A stretch of 50,707 nt of DNA from Alphaproteobacteria bacterium CG_4_9_14_3_um_filter_47_13 (GCA_002789675.1 PFTR01000013.1:1-50707), one strand, 5' to 3'; positions 27,919-36,709 are shown, counted from the stretch's first letter. Numbers and translations are program-made. The notes: generated by a model not told the origin, from the sequence alone.

Positions 27919-28647
27919 ATGAGACAGGCTAAGAAAAATACCGGAAAAAGTGAGCGCGGCAGCGCTCTTGTCTATATCCTGATTGCCATTGCCCTGCTTG
28001 CGGCGCTGACGGTTTCTTTTATGAATCCGTCCAGTAACCAGACGACAAGCCAGAATACCTTTAAATCTGTTTCTGAAATCCAGAGCCAGGTCGATTTTGT
28101 CCGTAGTGCCATTCAGGAGTGCATCCTCCTCCATCAGACCGGAGATGGTAAGGCCATCGCAGATGGCGCGCAGTTGAACCAGCCTTATCCTTTGATGCCC
28201 GATGATGCCTATTTTGCAAATTGTGTGGCCGATCCGGCAGATACCGATAATTTTGTAAGCTTGCTCCGCTGCCCTGGCAATAATCCGGGGCCGGCGGGAG
28301 CCGTAACAGAAGGCTGTCATGGCAATATTTTTGGGGGCAATACCGGAAAGTTCATGCCGCCACAGCCCTCTCTTTTTGGTCCCTGGCGTTATTATTCCGG
28401 AGATGACGGCGTGTTCTTCTGGATCGAAACCACGGCAACAGATGCTTTTATTGATACGGTGCTGGACAAGCTTGATAGCGAATTCAGCAAGTGCGAAGGG
28501 GACAAAATTGTGGCATCAGGCGCGGATGTAGAAATGACCAGTGATATGCCGGGAGATGTTGTCTGTCCTGATGGATCAAAATGTTTCAGGGTCTGGATGA
28601 AAACCGATGCTGCCAGTGCGGTATATCAGGAAGCCGGGTGTCCATAA
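27919..28647 (+). CDS. Pilin-like exported protein 2 (non-canonical prepilin leader)
   Basis: ATG 27919 is preferred: AGGGAGAT lies upstream, and ATG 27892 falls inside the terminator hairpin. The basic 14-residue leader ends KSERG and is followed by the hydrophobic helix SALVYILIAIALLAALTVSF, with Tyr at +5 instead of Glu. The 242-residue protein has about eight cysteines in the exported part, suggesting disulfides (QECILL, FANCV, LRCPG, EGCHG, SKCEG, VVCPDGSKCF, EAGCP). It resembles pilin-like protein 1 in design but is not an obvious duplicate. It may be a minor or tip subunit. Its stop abuts the stop of the hybrid kinase gene. Confidence 0.8.
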   Translation: MRQAKKNTGKSERGSALVYILIAIALLAALTVSFMNPSSNQTTSQNTFKSVSEIQSQVDFVRSAIQECILLHQTGDGKAIADGAQLNQPYPLMPDDAYFANCVADPADTDNFVSLLRCPGNNPGPAGAVTEGCHGNIFGGNTGKFMPPQPSLFGPWRYYSGDDGVFFWIETTATDAFIDTVLDKLDSEFSKCEGDKIVASGADVEMTSDMPGDVVCPDGSKCFRVWMKTDAASAVYQEAGCP

Positions 28648-28648
28648 A

Positions 28649-30946
28649 TCAGGGAGAGGGTTTCAATTCTTTTACTGCCAACCGGACACGCGCAAATTCG
28701 GCAAGAATTTGCTGAACCAGAATTCCGCAATTATCTTTCTTGATGCCGGAGCTGTCCTGCAGCCTGGAAGCAATCTCGCCCAGTACGTTACAGCAGGCCG
28801 ATCGTGATCCGCCTTTAAGGCTGTGTGCCGCTTCATATAAATCATGGAAATCATTATTCTCATGAGCTTTTTGAATGCGTTCGATCAAAGGCTGCGTCAT
28901 ATCGACAAACATATGCAACATCTCAATTGTGCCTTCGTCAACCACCCCCATTTGTTCCTTCATGGCTTGTTGGTCGATAGCAGGCGGCAGCCCGTTATCC
29001 TGTTTGTTATCTTCCTCTTCTTGTGGTGTGGTTTCTACGGGTATTTCTGTATCATCCAGAAGCCCCCAGCGGATCAGTAAGCGGCGGAACTGGCCAAGAG
29101 AGACGGGCTTCAGAAGGCATTCATCAAAACCGTGGTTGAGATAAGTCTGGCGTTGCGCCATTTGTACATCGGCGGTCAGAACAATAACCGGGAAATGCTG
29201 ATCCTTCTGCTCTTTCTCACGGAGAGCGGCAACGACTTCATATCCGTCTATATCGGGCATATGCAGATCGGTAAAAAGAATGCCGTATTTTCCGGTATCC
29301 AGCGCTTTGAGGGCTTGTGTGCCATTTTCTACAAAATCGGCTTCGACACCCAGCTTTTCCAGTTGCCGCCTCAAGACATCGCGTACGCTTTCTGTATCTT
29401 CGGCAATGAGAAGACGGGTGGGGCCGTCAGTGTTAATCTGGGAAATCTGGCGTGCGGCATCCTTGACGGCTTCACCAAGACCAAGGCGGGAGGCGGGTTT
29501 TGTCAGATATTTAACACCCAATGCGTTAAGGGAATGCTGCAAACCCATATCATCCCGCACTGTGTACATGATAAGCCCCATAAAAGGACGTATTTCCATG
29601 ATTTCGCGAATCAGATCAAGGCCAAGCCCATCGGGGAGTCCCTGATCAATAATAGCCACATCAAAAGGGCGGCGTTTGGCAAGCTCCAGTCCCTCCTTAT
29701 AAGTCGGGCAGCTTTCGATTTTTGCGCCCATGGATTCAAGGGAACGTACGATTTCCTTCGCGCCTTGCGGATGATCCTCTACCGATAAAACGGTAAGACC
29801 GTCAAGCTTGGGTAGATTGGCTGTCATGGCTTCTGTCCCGACTTCCTGAGTCGGGATCTCGAACCAGAAAACCGAGCCTTTTCCAACAAGGCTGGTAACC
29901 CCTATTTTCCCATTCATTAGTTCCACCAGCGCTTTACAGATCGAAAGCCCCAGTCCTGTCCCGCCATATTTCCGTGATGTTGAGTTATCTGCCTGACTAA
30001 AAGGTTGAAACAGACGGTTGCGGGCTTCTTCCGTCATGCCAATGCCGGTATCAATAATCTCGAAACGGAGACCTATTCCTTTGGGAGGCGGCGTTATATT
30101 TTGAATTTGTGTTGTGACACGAATTGTAACGGTGCCTTTTGCTGTAAATTTAAGCGCATTGCCACATAAATTCATGATAATCTGGCGCAAACGCTTGGGA
30201 TCACCGATGACGACAAAGGGAACATCTTTTGCGATATCGTCTTTTAACTCAACATTTTTCCCATGAACTTTGACGGCCATGGCCTCGTTAATGCCGTAAA
30301 CCAGAGTCCGCACAGGAACTTCAAAGCAATCAAGTTCCATTTTGTCCGCATCCATTTTGGCAAAATCAAGAATATCATCCAGAATCTCGAGCAGACCGCT
30401 GGCCGAGTTTTTCGCTGTTGTAACCATGGCCATAATATTTTCCGGCGGCTTTTCCTCGCCAATAAGTTCAAGCAAACCATAAACCGATTGCATGGGGGTG
30501 CGGATTTCATGGCTCATTGTTGCCAGAAAATTGGATTTCATTTCTGCAGATTCATCAGCAGCACGTGCGGCTTGCTTTAATTCCTTCTCGGTTTTTTTAT
30601 GCGCGGAAATATCGGTTGCCCAGAGGATGAGAACATTTTCTCCTTCAAAGACTCCTTCCTCTATATGAAGTGCTGCCCAGCGCGGATCTTTTGTCCTGTT
30701 TCTGGAAACAGACAGGGTAAGATTATGCGGGGGATGAGGGTTTTGTAATGTTTGGTTAAGAGCGTCCATTTCCTGATCCGGTAACAGAGAGGCTAATTCA
30801 AGTCCCGGACAGTTTTGTGCCTGTTGCTCAATGCCCATAATGTGAAGAAAGGATTTGTTGACATATATGATATGGGGAGGCCGTGCATTATATTGTAAGA
30901 TACAAACACCGACCGGTATGTGATCGTAAAAATTTTTAGCTGACAT
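28649..30946 (-). CDS. Hybrid histidine kinase: PAS, HisKA, HATPase, two receivers, Hpt
   Basis: The 765-residue sensor kinase has no membrane span, so it is cytoplasmic. A PAS domain occupies about 1-115. The HisKA motif [12 protein letters not shown] holds phospho-accepting His146. The ATPase domain has N-box [11 protein letters not shown]1 DTGIGM and G2 GTGLGLS. Receiver 1 carries Asp434 (IIDQGLPDG) and receiver 2 Asp560 ([14 protein letters not shown]). A C-terminal Hpt domain has His708 (AAHSLKGGS). An internal Hpt implies relay to a separate receiver, and the lone regulator at 18526 is the nearest candidate. It is tail to tail with the pilin-like genes. The 163 bases upstream hold no gene. 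Confidence 0.93.
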   Translation of the reverse strand: MSAKNFYDHIPVGVCILQYNARPPHIIYVNKSFLHIMGIEQQAQNCPGLELASLLPDQEMDALNQTLQNPHPPHNLTLSVSRNRTKDPRWAALHIEEGVFEGENVLILWATDISAHKKTEKELKQAARAADESAEMKSNFLATMSHEIRTPMQSVYGLLELIGEEKPPENIMAMVTTAKNSASGLLEILDDILDFAKMDADKMELDCFEVPVRTLVYGINEAMAVKVHGKNVELKDDIAKDVPFVVIGDPKRLRQIIMNLCGNALKFTAKGTVTIRVTTQIQNITPPPKGIGLRFEIIDTGIGMTEEARNRLFQPFSQADNSTSRKYGGTGLGLSICKALVELMNGKIGVTSLVGKGSVFWFEIPTQEVGTEAMTANLPKLDGLTVLSVEDHPQGAKEIVRSLESMGAKIESCPTYKEGLELAKRRPFDVAIIDQGLPDGLGLDLIREIMEIRPFMGLIMYTVRDDMGLQHSLNALGVKYLTKPASRLGLGEAVKDAARQISQINTDGPTRLLIAEDTESVRDVLRRQLEKLGVEADFVENGTQALKALDTGKYGILFTDLHMPDIDGYEVVAALREKEQKDQHFPVIVLTADVQMAQRQTYLNHGFDECLLKPVSLGQFRRLLIRWGLLDDTEIPVETTPQEEEDNKQDNGLPPAIDQQAMKEQMGVVDEGTIEMLHMFVDMTQPLIERIQKAHENNDFHDLYEAAHSLKGGSRSACCNVLGEIASRLQDSSGIKKDNCGILVQQILAEFARVRLAVKELKPSP

Positions 30947-31148
30947 TATGATTCTTATAAGTAGATAAACAAATGGTTGAAAAGACTAGCATGAAATCAT
31001 CTTAAAGGCATCATGTTTGGCGAAGGAGAGATTGTATTTTTCAGATGTAATCGTTAGAAACATCAGCAGGTGTATAATTTCCTTGCTCTGAAATTTCTTG
31101 TTATGATAAATGGTAGGTGTTGATGGCAAAATATTTTTAAGAAACGGA

Positions 31149-31604
31149 ATGAAAATGCAAAGTGAAGAAATGCAAAGTGAAGAAATGAATACGGAGCCGA
31201 TTCAAACGACTGCTCTGACAATATATGATCCTTCAATAAACGCTGAATGGTTTACTGAGCCTGAACCGGCAAAAGGAGATCTTGTAAACTCCGTATCCTT
31301 TGATGCCGAAGAGTTGAAAGTATTATTCGAACAAAGTACAGCCTTTGAAGAATGGGACAATATTATTAATTTGTCACAATGGGCGCTTCCTCTGGCTTTG
31401 ACTTATGCTGTTGTAATGCTGATGAATAACCAGCCAGAACTTGCTGGTGCGGGTGGATTGATCATGATTATTTCCGGCGCTGTTGTTGGTGAATGGGCAG
31501 AAGGTAAAAGAGATTCCTGTCGTAAAAATGATGTAAAAGTTACCGGGTTATTGCCTTCTCATGAATCAAAGCCAAAGAGTCTTCCGCCGCCTTCTCTGAG
31601 CTAG
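31149..31604 (+). CDS. Two-span small membrane protein, tandem paralogue A
   Basis: This is an unrecognised protein of about 151 residues from ATG 31149; ATG 31110 and ATG 31155 are alternatives, none with a strong ribosome site. The N-terminus contains a perfect 15-base tandem repeat (31155-31169 and 31170-31184) encoding MQSEE twice. A soluble part with SFDAEELKVLFEQSTAFEEW is followed by two spans (about 80-97 and 103-120) and a Ser/Pro/Lys tail. The block before the spans is shared with the gene at 31674 (LDAEMLQPLFNKVASSEKWD), so the two are tandem paralogues. Confidence 0.72.
   Translation: MKMQSEEMQSEEMNTEPIQTTALTIYDPSINAEWFTEPEPAKGDLVNSVSFDAEELKVLFEQSTAFEEWDNIINLSQWALPLALTYAVVMLMNNQPELAGAGGLIMIISGAVVGEWAEGKRDSCRKNDVKVTGLLPSHESKPKSLPPPSLS
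31155..31184 (+). repeat. 15-base perfect tandem repeat, two copies
   Basis: ATGCAAAGTGAAGAA occurs twice in a row and keeps frame in the small membrane protein gene, duplicating MQSEE. Each copy offers an ATG, so copy number could change the N-terminus by five residues without breaking the frame. Confidence 0.9.
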
Positions 31605-31673
31605 ATTTTTTTCTTCTTTTGTTATGTTGTTTTTTAATGATATAAATCCTTATGCTTTTTAAAGGATAGATAT

Positions 31674-32003
31674 ATGAAAACACATAGCTTAAAAGAAAAA
31701 TTGGCAGAAATAATTGGCGTTGAAGAAGATGCTGTATCTTCTATAGGACTTGATGCAGAGATGTTGCAGCCGCTTTTCAATAAAGTGGCGAGTTCCGAAA
31801 AGTGGGACTGTATAGCCAGGTTTTCTCTTGTCGCCGCAGCAGTTTCTGTTGTCGGGATTATATCGGATCCTGCAATAATGAATCTGATGTTTCCTGTCGC
31901 TGTTTGTTCTTTAGGGGCATTTGGAGGAGCAAATTATAAGAAAGATAAAATGATTAACGAAATCAGGGAAGACGTTAAACCTTTTATGAGTAGACAAGTT
32001 TAA
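31674..32003 (+). CDS. Two-span small membrane protein, tandem paralogue B
   Basis: The 109-residue protein is unrecognised. It has a good AAAGGAT before ATG 31674. A charged soluble N-terminus (about 1-45) with LDAEMLQPLFNKVASSEKWD is followed by two hydrophobic spans (about 46-62 and 66-84) and a charged tail. The order, the shared block (Asp-Ala-Glu, Leu, Leu-Phe, Glu-x-Trp-Asp) and the adjacency show it is a paralogue of the gene at 31149. Both probably sit in the inner membrane as helical hairpins. Confidence 0.75.
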   Translation: MKTHSLKEKLAEIIGVEEDAVSSIGLDAEMLQPLFNKVASSEKWDCIARFSLVAAAVSVVGIISDPAIMNLMFPVAVCSLGAFGGANYKKDKMINEIREDVKPFMSRQV

Positions 32004-32036
32004 TATTTTTTATAATCCGAATCGTTGATGAAGACG

Positions 32037-32072
32037 ATAAAGATCATAGACAGTTCTTCTCATGATCTTTAT
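32037..32072. promoter_or_regulatory. 11-base perfect inverted repeat just before asd
   Basis: ATAAAGATCAT (32037-32047) and ATGATCTTTAT (32062-32072) are perfect inverted copies with a 14-base loop, ending 10 bases before ATG 32083. No T-run follows the 3' arm, so a simple intrinsic terminator is not supported. An operator or a leader hairpin affecting asd translation is possible. ATG 32062 lies inside the arm and is therefore an unlikely start. Confidence 0.45.
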
Positions 32073-32082
32073 AACAATTCCT

Positions 32083-33105
32083 ATGACTTATAAAATTGCA
32101 GTTGTCGGCGCGACGGGGAATGTCGGGCGCGAAATTCTGAATATTCTCGATGAACGCGCCTTTCCGGTGAGCGATATTGTGGCGCTGGCCTCCAGTCGTT
32201 CGATCGGACGTGAAGTTTCTTTTGGTGACCGAAATCTTAAAATACAGGATTTAGCCGTCTTTGATTTTAAAAATATTGATATTGTTCTTTCCTCACCTGG
32301 CGCAAAAATATCGGCAGAATTTGTTCCTAAGGCGGCAAAAGCGGGGGCTATTGTTATTGATAACAGCAGCCATTTCCGGATGGATCCCGATGTGCCGTTG
32401 ATTATTCCTGAAGTTAATCCGGAAGCGCTTGCGGGGTATCATAAACGTAATATCATTGCCAACCCGAATTGTTCGACGATCCAGATGGTCATGGCGCTCA
32501 AGCCCCTGCATGATTTGGCCATTATAAAACGGGTCGTTGTTTCGACCTACCAGTCTGTGTCCGGTGCGGGTAAGGAAGCAATGGACGAGTTGTTTAACCA
32601 GACAAAAGGCATCTATATGAATGCTGAAATGAAAACATCCGAGTTTCCGAAGCAGATCGCTTTTAATGTGATTCCGCAGATTGACGCGTTCATGGATGAC
32701 CATATGACCCGCGAGGAATGGAAGATGGTTGTGGAAACCAAAAAGATTCTTGGCAGCAATATTAAAGTCTGTGCCAGTTGCGTACGGGTTCCGGTTTTTG
32801 TCGGTCATGCAGAAATGGTGAATGTGGAGTTTGAAAATGATATATCGGGAAAAGATGCCATGCGCGCTTTTCGTGATGCTCCGGGTGTAACAGTGATTGA
32901 TCTGGAGAGCGAAATGGAATATGTCACGCCAGCGGAAGTTCAGGGCGAGGATCATGTTTTTATCTCTCGTGTCCGCGAAGATCCGACTGTCGAAAACGGC
33001 CTCAATTTCTGGTGTGTTACAGATAATCTTCGGAAGGGCGCTGCGCTGAATGCGGTGCAGATTGCCGAATTGCTTGTGCAAGATCATCTGGAAAAGGCGG
33101 TTTGA
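32083..33105 (+). CDS. asd: Aspartate-semialdehyde dehydrogenase
   Basis: This enzyme reduces beta-aspartyl phosphate to the semialdehyde for lysine, threonine, methionine and diaminopimelate synthesis. The 340-residue protein from ATG 32083 starts TYKIAVVGATGNVGREIL with the NADP-binding GATGNVG. It carries the catalytic cysteine in ANPNCSTIQ (about residue 129) and the active-site CVRVPVFVGHAEMVNV segment. The length is normal. It follows the tandem membrane genes in the same direction, with a perfect inverted repeat in between. Confidence 0.96.
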   Translation: MTYKIAVVGATGNVGREILNILDERAFPVSDIVALASSRSIGREVSFGDRNLKIQDLAVFDFKNIDIVLSSPGAKISAEFVPKAAKAGAIVIDNSSHFRMDPDVPLIIPEVNPEALAGYHKRNIIANPNCSTIQMVMALKPLHDLAIIKRVVVSTYQSVSGAGKEAMDELFNQTKGIYMNAEMKTSEFPKQIAFNVIPQIDAFMDDHMTREEWKMVVETKKILGSNIKVCASCVRVPVFVGHAEMVNVEFENDISGKDAMRAFRDAPGVTVIDLESEMEYVTPAEVQGEDHVFISRVREDPTVENGLNFWCVTDNLRKGAALNAVQIAELLVQDHLEKAV

Positions 33106-33197
33106 GTGGCACTACTGACTTGAATCGTGCACCCCTCATTTTTTTGTAACTATTTCCTGTAGCAGGATGAACTTCTGAAGAGAATAGGAGGTTTGTT

Positions 33198-33695
33198 ATG
33201 AACAGGCGCATATTTCTTTTGGGAGCGGGAACATTGGTTCTTGCGCTCCCTTTTATAAAAGGAGCATCAGCAATGGGGTTGTTGGGCAAGGAAAAAAAGC
33301 AAAAGTTTTCTTTTCATCTTAGTGATGAAGAGTGGCGTAACAGATTGACAGAGCAGCAATATAATGTTTTGCGCAGGCATGATACGGAGCGCTCTGCCTC
33401 GTCTCCTCTGAATGATGAAAAACGAAACGGTTTGTATCGATGTGTGGGGTGTGGCTGGCTCCTGTTTTCCAGTGAGAGTAAGTTTGAATCCGGTACGGGC
33501 TGGCCGTCTTTCTGGCAGCCCGCAAATGAAGATTCTGTTGGAACATCAACAGATTATAAAATGATTGTTCCCCGTACAGAAGTTCATTGTGCTAATTGTG
33601 GCGGGCATTTAGGGCATGTCTTTAAAGATGGCCCTCCCCCAACGGGATTGCGCTATTGTATGAACGGTGTGGCGATGGTTTTCAATCCCATATGA
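33198..33695 (+). CDS. msrB: Exported peptide-methionine (R)-S-oxide reductase
   Basis: MsrB repairs oxidised methionine. An ideal AGGAGG precedes ATG 33198. The N-terminus MNRRIFLLGAGTLVLALPF ending GASA is a signal peptide of twin-arginine-like type, so this copy probably acts in the periplasm. The 165-residue protein keeps both zinc-binding CxxC pairs (CVGC and CANC), the SGTGWPSFW motif and the catalytic cysteine in LRYCMNGVAM, where most relatives have RYCINS. The gap to the next gene contains the palindrome CCGTTAACGG followed by T-rich sequence, a weak terminator candidate. Confidence 0.93.
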   Translation: MNRRIFLLGAGTLVLALPFIKGASAMGLLGKEKKQKFSFHLSDEEWRNRLTEQQYNVLRRHDTERSASSPLNDEKRNGLYRCVGCGWLLFSSESKFESGTGWPSFWQPANEDSVGTSTDYKMIVPRTEVHCANCGGHLGHVFKDGPPPTGLRYCMNGVAMVFNPI

Positions 33696-33781
33696 TTAAA
33701 AAATATAATTAATAGAGACCGTTAACGGCTTTTTATCTTTTTTACGCTGTAATAGAAGAGGGGCGATGGAAAAAAAGTCAT

Positions 33782-35005
33782 ATGATCGAACAGGCAGAAA
33801 TACGTAAAGATCCCATCTATTTGCTGACAGTCGGCTATTTGCTGGCGCTTTTCATTGTTGCGGCGATGTCTTTATGTATTCATGTCGTGATTGGAAAGGT
33901 TGTGGACGAGCAGAATAATCCAGCAGTCTCGATTAGCGCACGTCAGGCACAGATTTCCCAAAAAATTGTTTTTTATGCAATACAATATGCAGAAGATAAA
34001 GATCCTGCGTTAAAGATGCAAATGCATGAAGCGATTCAGTTGATGCGTCGATCCCATGAGTCCCTGATTAAAGGAGATAAGGCATTAAACTTACCATTAC
34101 AATTGTCCGAAAATATCGAAAGACTCTATTTTTCATTGCCCTATAATCTGGATAAAAAGGTGAAAGATTTTCTGCAAAATGCAGAAACTTTTCTGGAGAC
34201 AGGCTCCGAGAAGATCAATAAACAGAATCCGGAATATATATATCTTGTGAAAGCGGTTAAAGGTTCGCTTTCGACCGCGCTTGATGCGGCAACACTGGAG
34301 TATGAGGCGGAAAGCGAGCTGCGTATCGGCAAGCTGCAATCTTATCAGAAGATGGCATTATTTGTCATTTTTGCAACATTGCTTGCCGAGGCATCTTTGA
34401 TATTCAAGCCACTGGTGACCAGAGTTCATAATTATGCCGAGCGGCTCAAGCGTATGGCTATGACAGACGGGTTGACAGGGATTGATAATAGTCGCTGTTT
34501 TATGCAAAAATGTATGAAAGAATTAAAGCGTAGCAGGAGGCATAACCAGCCTTTATGTGTGGCTATTCTTGATCTGGATTATTTCAAGAAGATTAATGAT
34601 AAATATGGTCATCTGGTTGGTGATGAGGTTTTGCGGGTTTTTGCGCAGATCGTCCATAATAGTATGCGGGTTGAAGACGAGTTTGCGCGGATAGGCGGGG
34701 AAGAATTCACTATTTTACTGCCTTGCACAAATCTGGAAGGCGCAAAAATTATTGCCGAAAGAATAAGAAATATTATTTCCAGCACGCCAATCTGCTATGA
34801 CGCAGGAAAAGAGATTTATATTACGGCCAGTATTGGTGTTGCAGAAGTTGATCCGCGCATTTCCGATTTTGATGTTGCGATGAATGCCGCTGATAAAGCT
34901 CTTTATCAGGCCAAGGAAAATGGTAGAAATCAGGTGGTGTATAGTAACTCCTATATTTCTGAAAATAATAATATTGTGAAATTGGAGCAAGGGAAAAGGG
35001 GATAG
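33782..35005 (+). CDS. Membrane-bound diguanylate cyclase (GGDEF)
   Basis: This enzyme makes cyclic di-GMP. The 407-residue protein has a first span at about 14-36 and a periplasmic sensor region (about 37-195) with SISARQAQISQKIVFYAIQY, which resembles the PilJ-type sensor start. A second span follows at about 196-216, then a GGDEF domain with active-site GGEEF near residue 305. The inhibitory RxxD site (RVED) stands exactly five residues before GGEEF. No EAL domain is present. The signal sensed is unknown. A link to the pilus-like cluster is possible through c-di-GMP but not shown. Confidence 0.93.
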   Translation: MIEQAEIRKDPIYLLTVGYLLALFIVAAMSLCIHVVIGKVVDEQNNPAVSISARQAQISQKIVFYAIQYAEDKDPALKMQMHEAIQLMRRSHESLIKGDKALNLPLQLSENIERLYFSLPYNLDKKVKDFLQNAETFLETGSEKINKQNPEYIYLVKAVKGSLSTALDAATLEYEAESELRIGKLQSYQKMALFVIFATLLAEASLIFKPLVTRVHNYAERLKRMAMTDGLTGIDNSRCFMQKCMKELKRSRRHNQPLCVAILDLDYFKKINDKYGHLVGDEVLRVFAQIVHNSMRVEDEFARIGGEEFTILLPCTNLEGAKIIAERIRNIISSTPICYDAGKEIYITASIGVAEVDPRISDFDVAMNAADKALYQAKENGRNQVVYSNSYISENNNIVKLEQGKRG

Positions 35006-35081
35006 TTTTTTCTGCTCAAAATGATGGGTTATAAAATACTATGTCTTGCTTTATGAAAATAAATGTCGTAATGTTTTATTT

Positions 35082-36224
35082 ATGAAACCAGTCAATCAAA
35101 ATACGGAATTTAATCCTGAAGGGCTGCATCCTTCTTCTGTCTTTCATGGAGGGGAAGGGCTTTCGCCGCACTATCTTAATTGCACAGCGCACCCTCATGA
35201 TCTGCGTCCATCTGTTGATATAACACTCAAAGCTATTGATGATCGTCTGGCCGAATTACCGGAGGATAAGGTTCTTGTTGTGCTGATTGGAGAAATTCAT
35301 TCTTTTCCTGCTCATAGAGTTTATCAGCAATTGCTGGCCTCTCGTCTGCTGGCCCGTGGCGAGAATTTTGCGATGGCTATGGAGCTTCCACATAACTCTT
35401 GGTCGATTACGACAGAGAGAATAATGAATGTAAAAGATTCGAACAAGAGGCTTCCGCCAGATCTTTACTATAACTGTGGACAGTATGACACTGACGGGCA
35501 TGGTGCTTTAAGTGCGTTTCTGGCGTGGGAAAGCACTTCATTATCTCCTGTTTCCAAAGAAAATCTAATAGCTTTTTGTTATCATAATAATATAAAAACT
35601 GTGTTTAATGATGCTGCTTTTATAAACGGCGCGTTAGACCTGCGGGATTCTTTTACGATGGAAGCGATAACAGACTATGATTGCGACGTAAAAGATATCG
35701 GGAAAGATTGTGAGAAGAGTGTTGCTATCCGTAATCTTGTTATGGCGAAGCATGGTCTGGATTATGCGTCTAAAAAAGGCGTGCGAGTCCTGTTGCAATC
35801 TGCAGGTCTTTTTCATATTTTTGGTCTGATGACGGCGAATTCCGATTATATGGTTGAAGAAAATTCTTATAAAGATTCTCTTTGCCCTGCCTATCGTCGC
35901 GCAGGGGCAGAAGTTCTTCCTGTTTTTACGACTTTGCCTTCTCACAAATGTGGTATAAACCGGATTCCTGAGGAATCTTATCCAGAGTTACAAAAAAGCG
36001 TTATTCTGGAAGGCATTAATGAGAGGTCTTATAATATGAGAAAACGCTCTCATCGTCTGTCCCGCTTATGGGGTGGAGAGAAAAGCTTTGTAAGGAAATT
36101 GCAGAAGACATCGGGTCGTGAGCTGGAATTTCATGATGTTACAAAAAATAATGGCTATTATCATAGCTGTGATAAACATCATAGAACCGAAATCCTGAAA
36201 GCCTATGAGTCCGCCAAGCCGTAA
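35082..36224 (+). CDS. Hypothetical protein, remotely ChaN/EreA-like
   Basis: I do not recognise this 380-residue protein with confidence. I chose ATG 35082; TTG 35046 is in frame, and neither has a clear ribosome site. The stretch VLVVLIGEIHSFPAHRVYQQ (about 67-86) has the strand-then-GE-x-H pattern of the ChaN/TraB/EreA group. Later NFAMAMELPHNSW and VRVLLQSAGLFHIFGLM could carry the further His/Glu residues of that fold. No signal peptide or membrane span is seen. The C-terminal 90 residues are basic. The gene is rather AT-rich and stands alone between the GGDEF gene and the sdh operon. Confidence 0.6.
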   Translation: MKPVNQNTEFNPEGLHPSSVFHGGEGLSPHYLNCTAHPHDLRPSVDITLKAIDDRLAELPEDKVLVVLIGEIHSFPAHRVYQQLLASRLLARGENFAMAMELPHNSWSITTERIMNVKDSNKRLPPDLYYNCGQYDTDGHGALSAFLAWESTSLSPVSKENLIAFCYHNNIKTVFNDAAFINGALDLRDSFTMEAITDYDCDVKDIGKDCEKSVAIRNLVMAKHGLDYASKKGVRVLLQSAGLFHIFGLMTANSDYMVEENSYKDSLCPAYRRAGAEVLPVFTTLPSHKCGINRIPEESYPELQKSVILEGINERSYNMRKRSHRLSRLWGGEKSFVRKLQKTSGRELEFHDVTKNNGYYHSCDKHHRTEILKAYESAKP

Positions 36225-36307
36225 CGGAAAAAAGGGTTTATATCTTTTTTTTGGAACTCTATAAATTTATCATTTCCAATTGGATAATCTGTGCCTATGA
36301 TAAGGGC

Positions 36308-36709
36308 ATGTCTGATGCAAAGAAAATAAATCCTCGTCCGCTTTCCCCGCATTTGCAGGTTTATCGTCCGCAATTAACCTCTGTAATGTCGATTCTGCAC
36401 CGTGCCACGGGTTTTTCGATGGCGGTTGGCACGATGATGATTGTCTGGATGCTGGTGGCGGCGGCAAGCGGAGTGGAGGCTTATGACACCTTTCAATGGT
36501 TTGTTGGTACAGTCATCGGAAAATTGATGATTTTTGGCTGGTCGGCAGCGGCTTTTTATCATCTTTGCAATGGTGTCCGGCATTTATTCTGGGATATGGG
36601 GTATCTGTTTAAAATCGAGAATGCCTATAAAGCGGGGTATCTGGTGCTGGCGGCGGCAGCGTTATTGCTGGCTTTGTTCTGGTGGCTGCTTTGTGGAGGG
36701 GCTGCATGA
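36308..36709 (+). CDS. sdhC: Succinate dehydrogenase cytochrome b556 subunit
   Basis: SdhC is a membrane anchor of complex II that helps bind haem b and ubiquinone. From ATG 36308 it has 133 residues; the frame is open from 36251 but that part is not family-like. The signature RPLSPHLQVYRPQLTSVMSI and the HRATGF motif are followed by three spans and FYHLCNGVRHLFWD, containing the likely haem-ligand histidine. The stop overlaps the sdhD start. Confidence 0.95.
   Translation: MSDAKKINPRPLSPHLQVYRPQLTSVMSILHRATGFSMAVGTMMIVWMLVAAASGVEAYDTFQWFVGTVIGKLMIFGWSAAAFYHLCNGVRHLFWDMGYLFKIENAYKAGYLVLAAAALLLALFWWLLCGGAA

Noticed and set aside
33718-33745. Palindrome CCGTTAACGG followed by T-rich sequence after msrB as a terminator
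   Set aside because: The stem has only three pairs if a loop of four is allowed, so it is too weak to list as a terminator.
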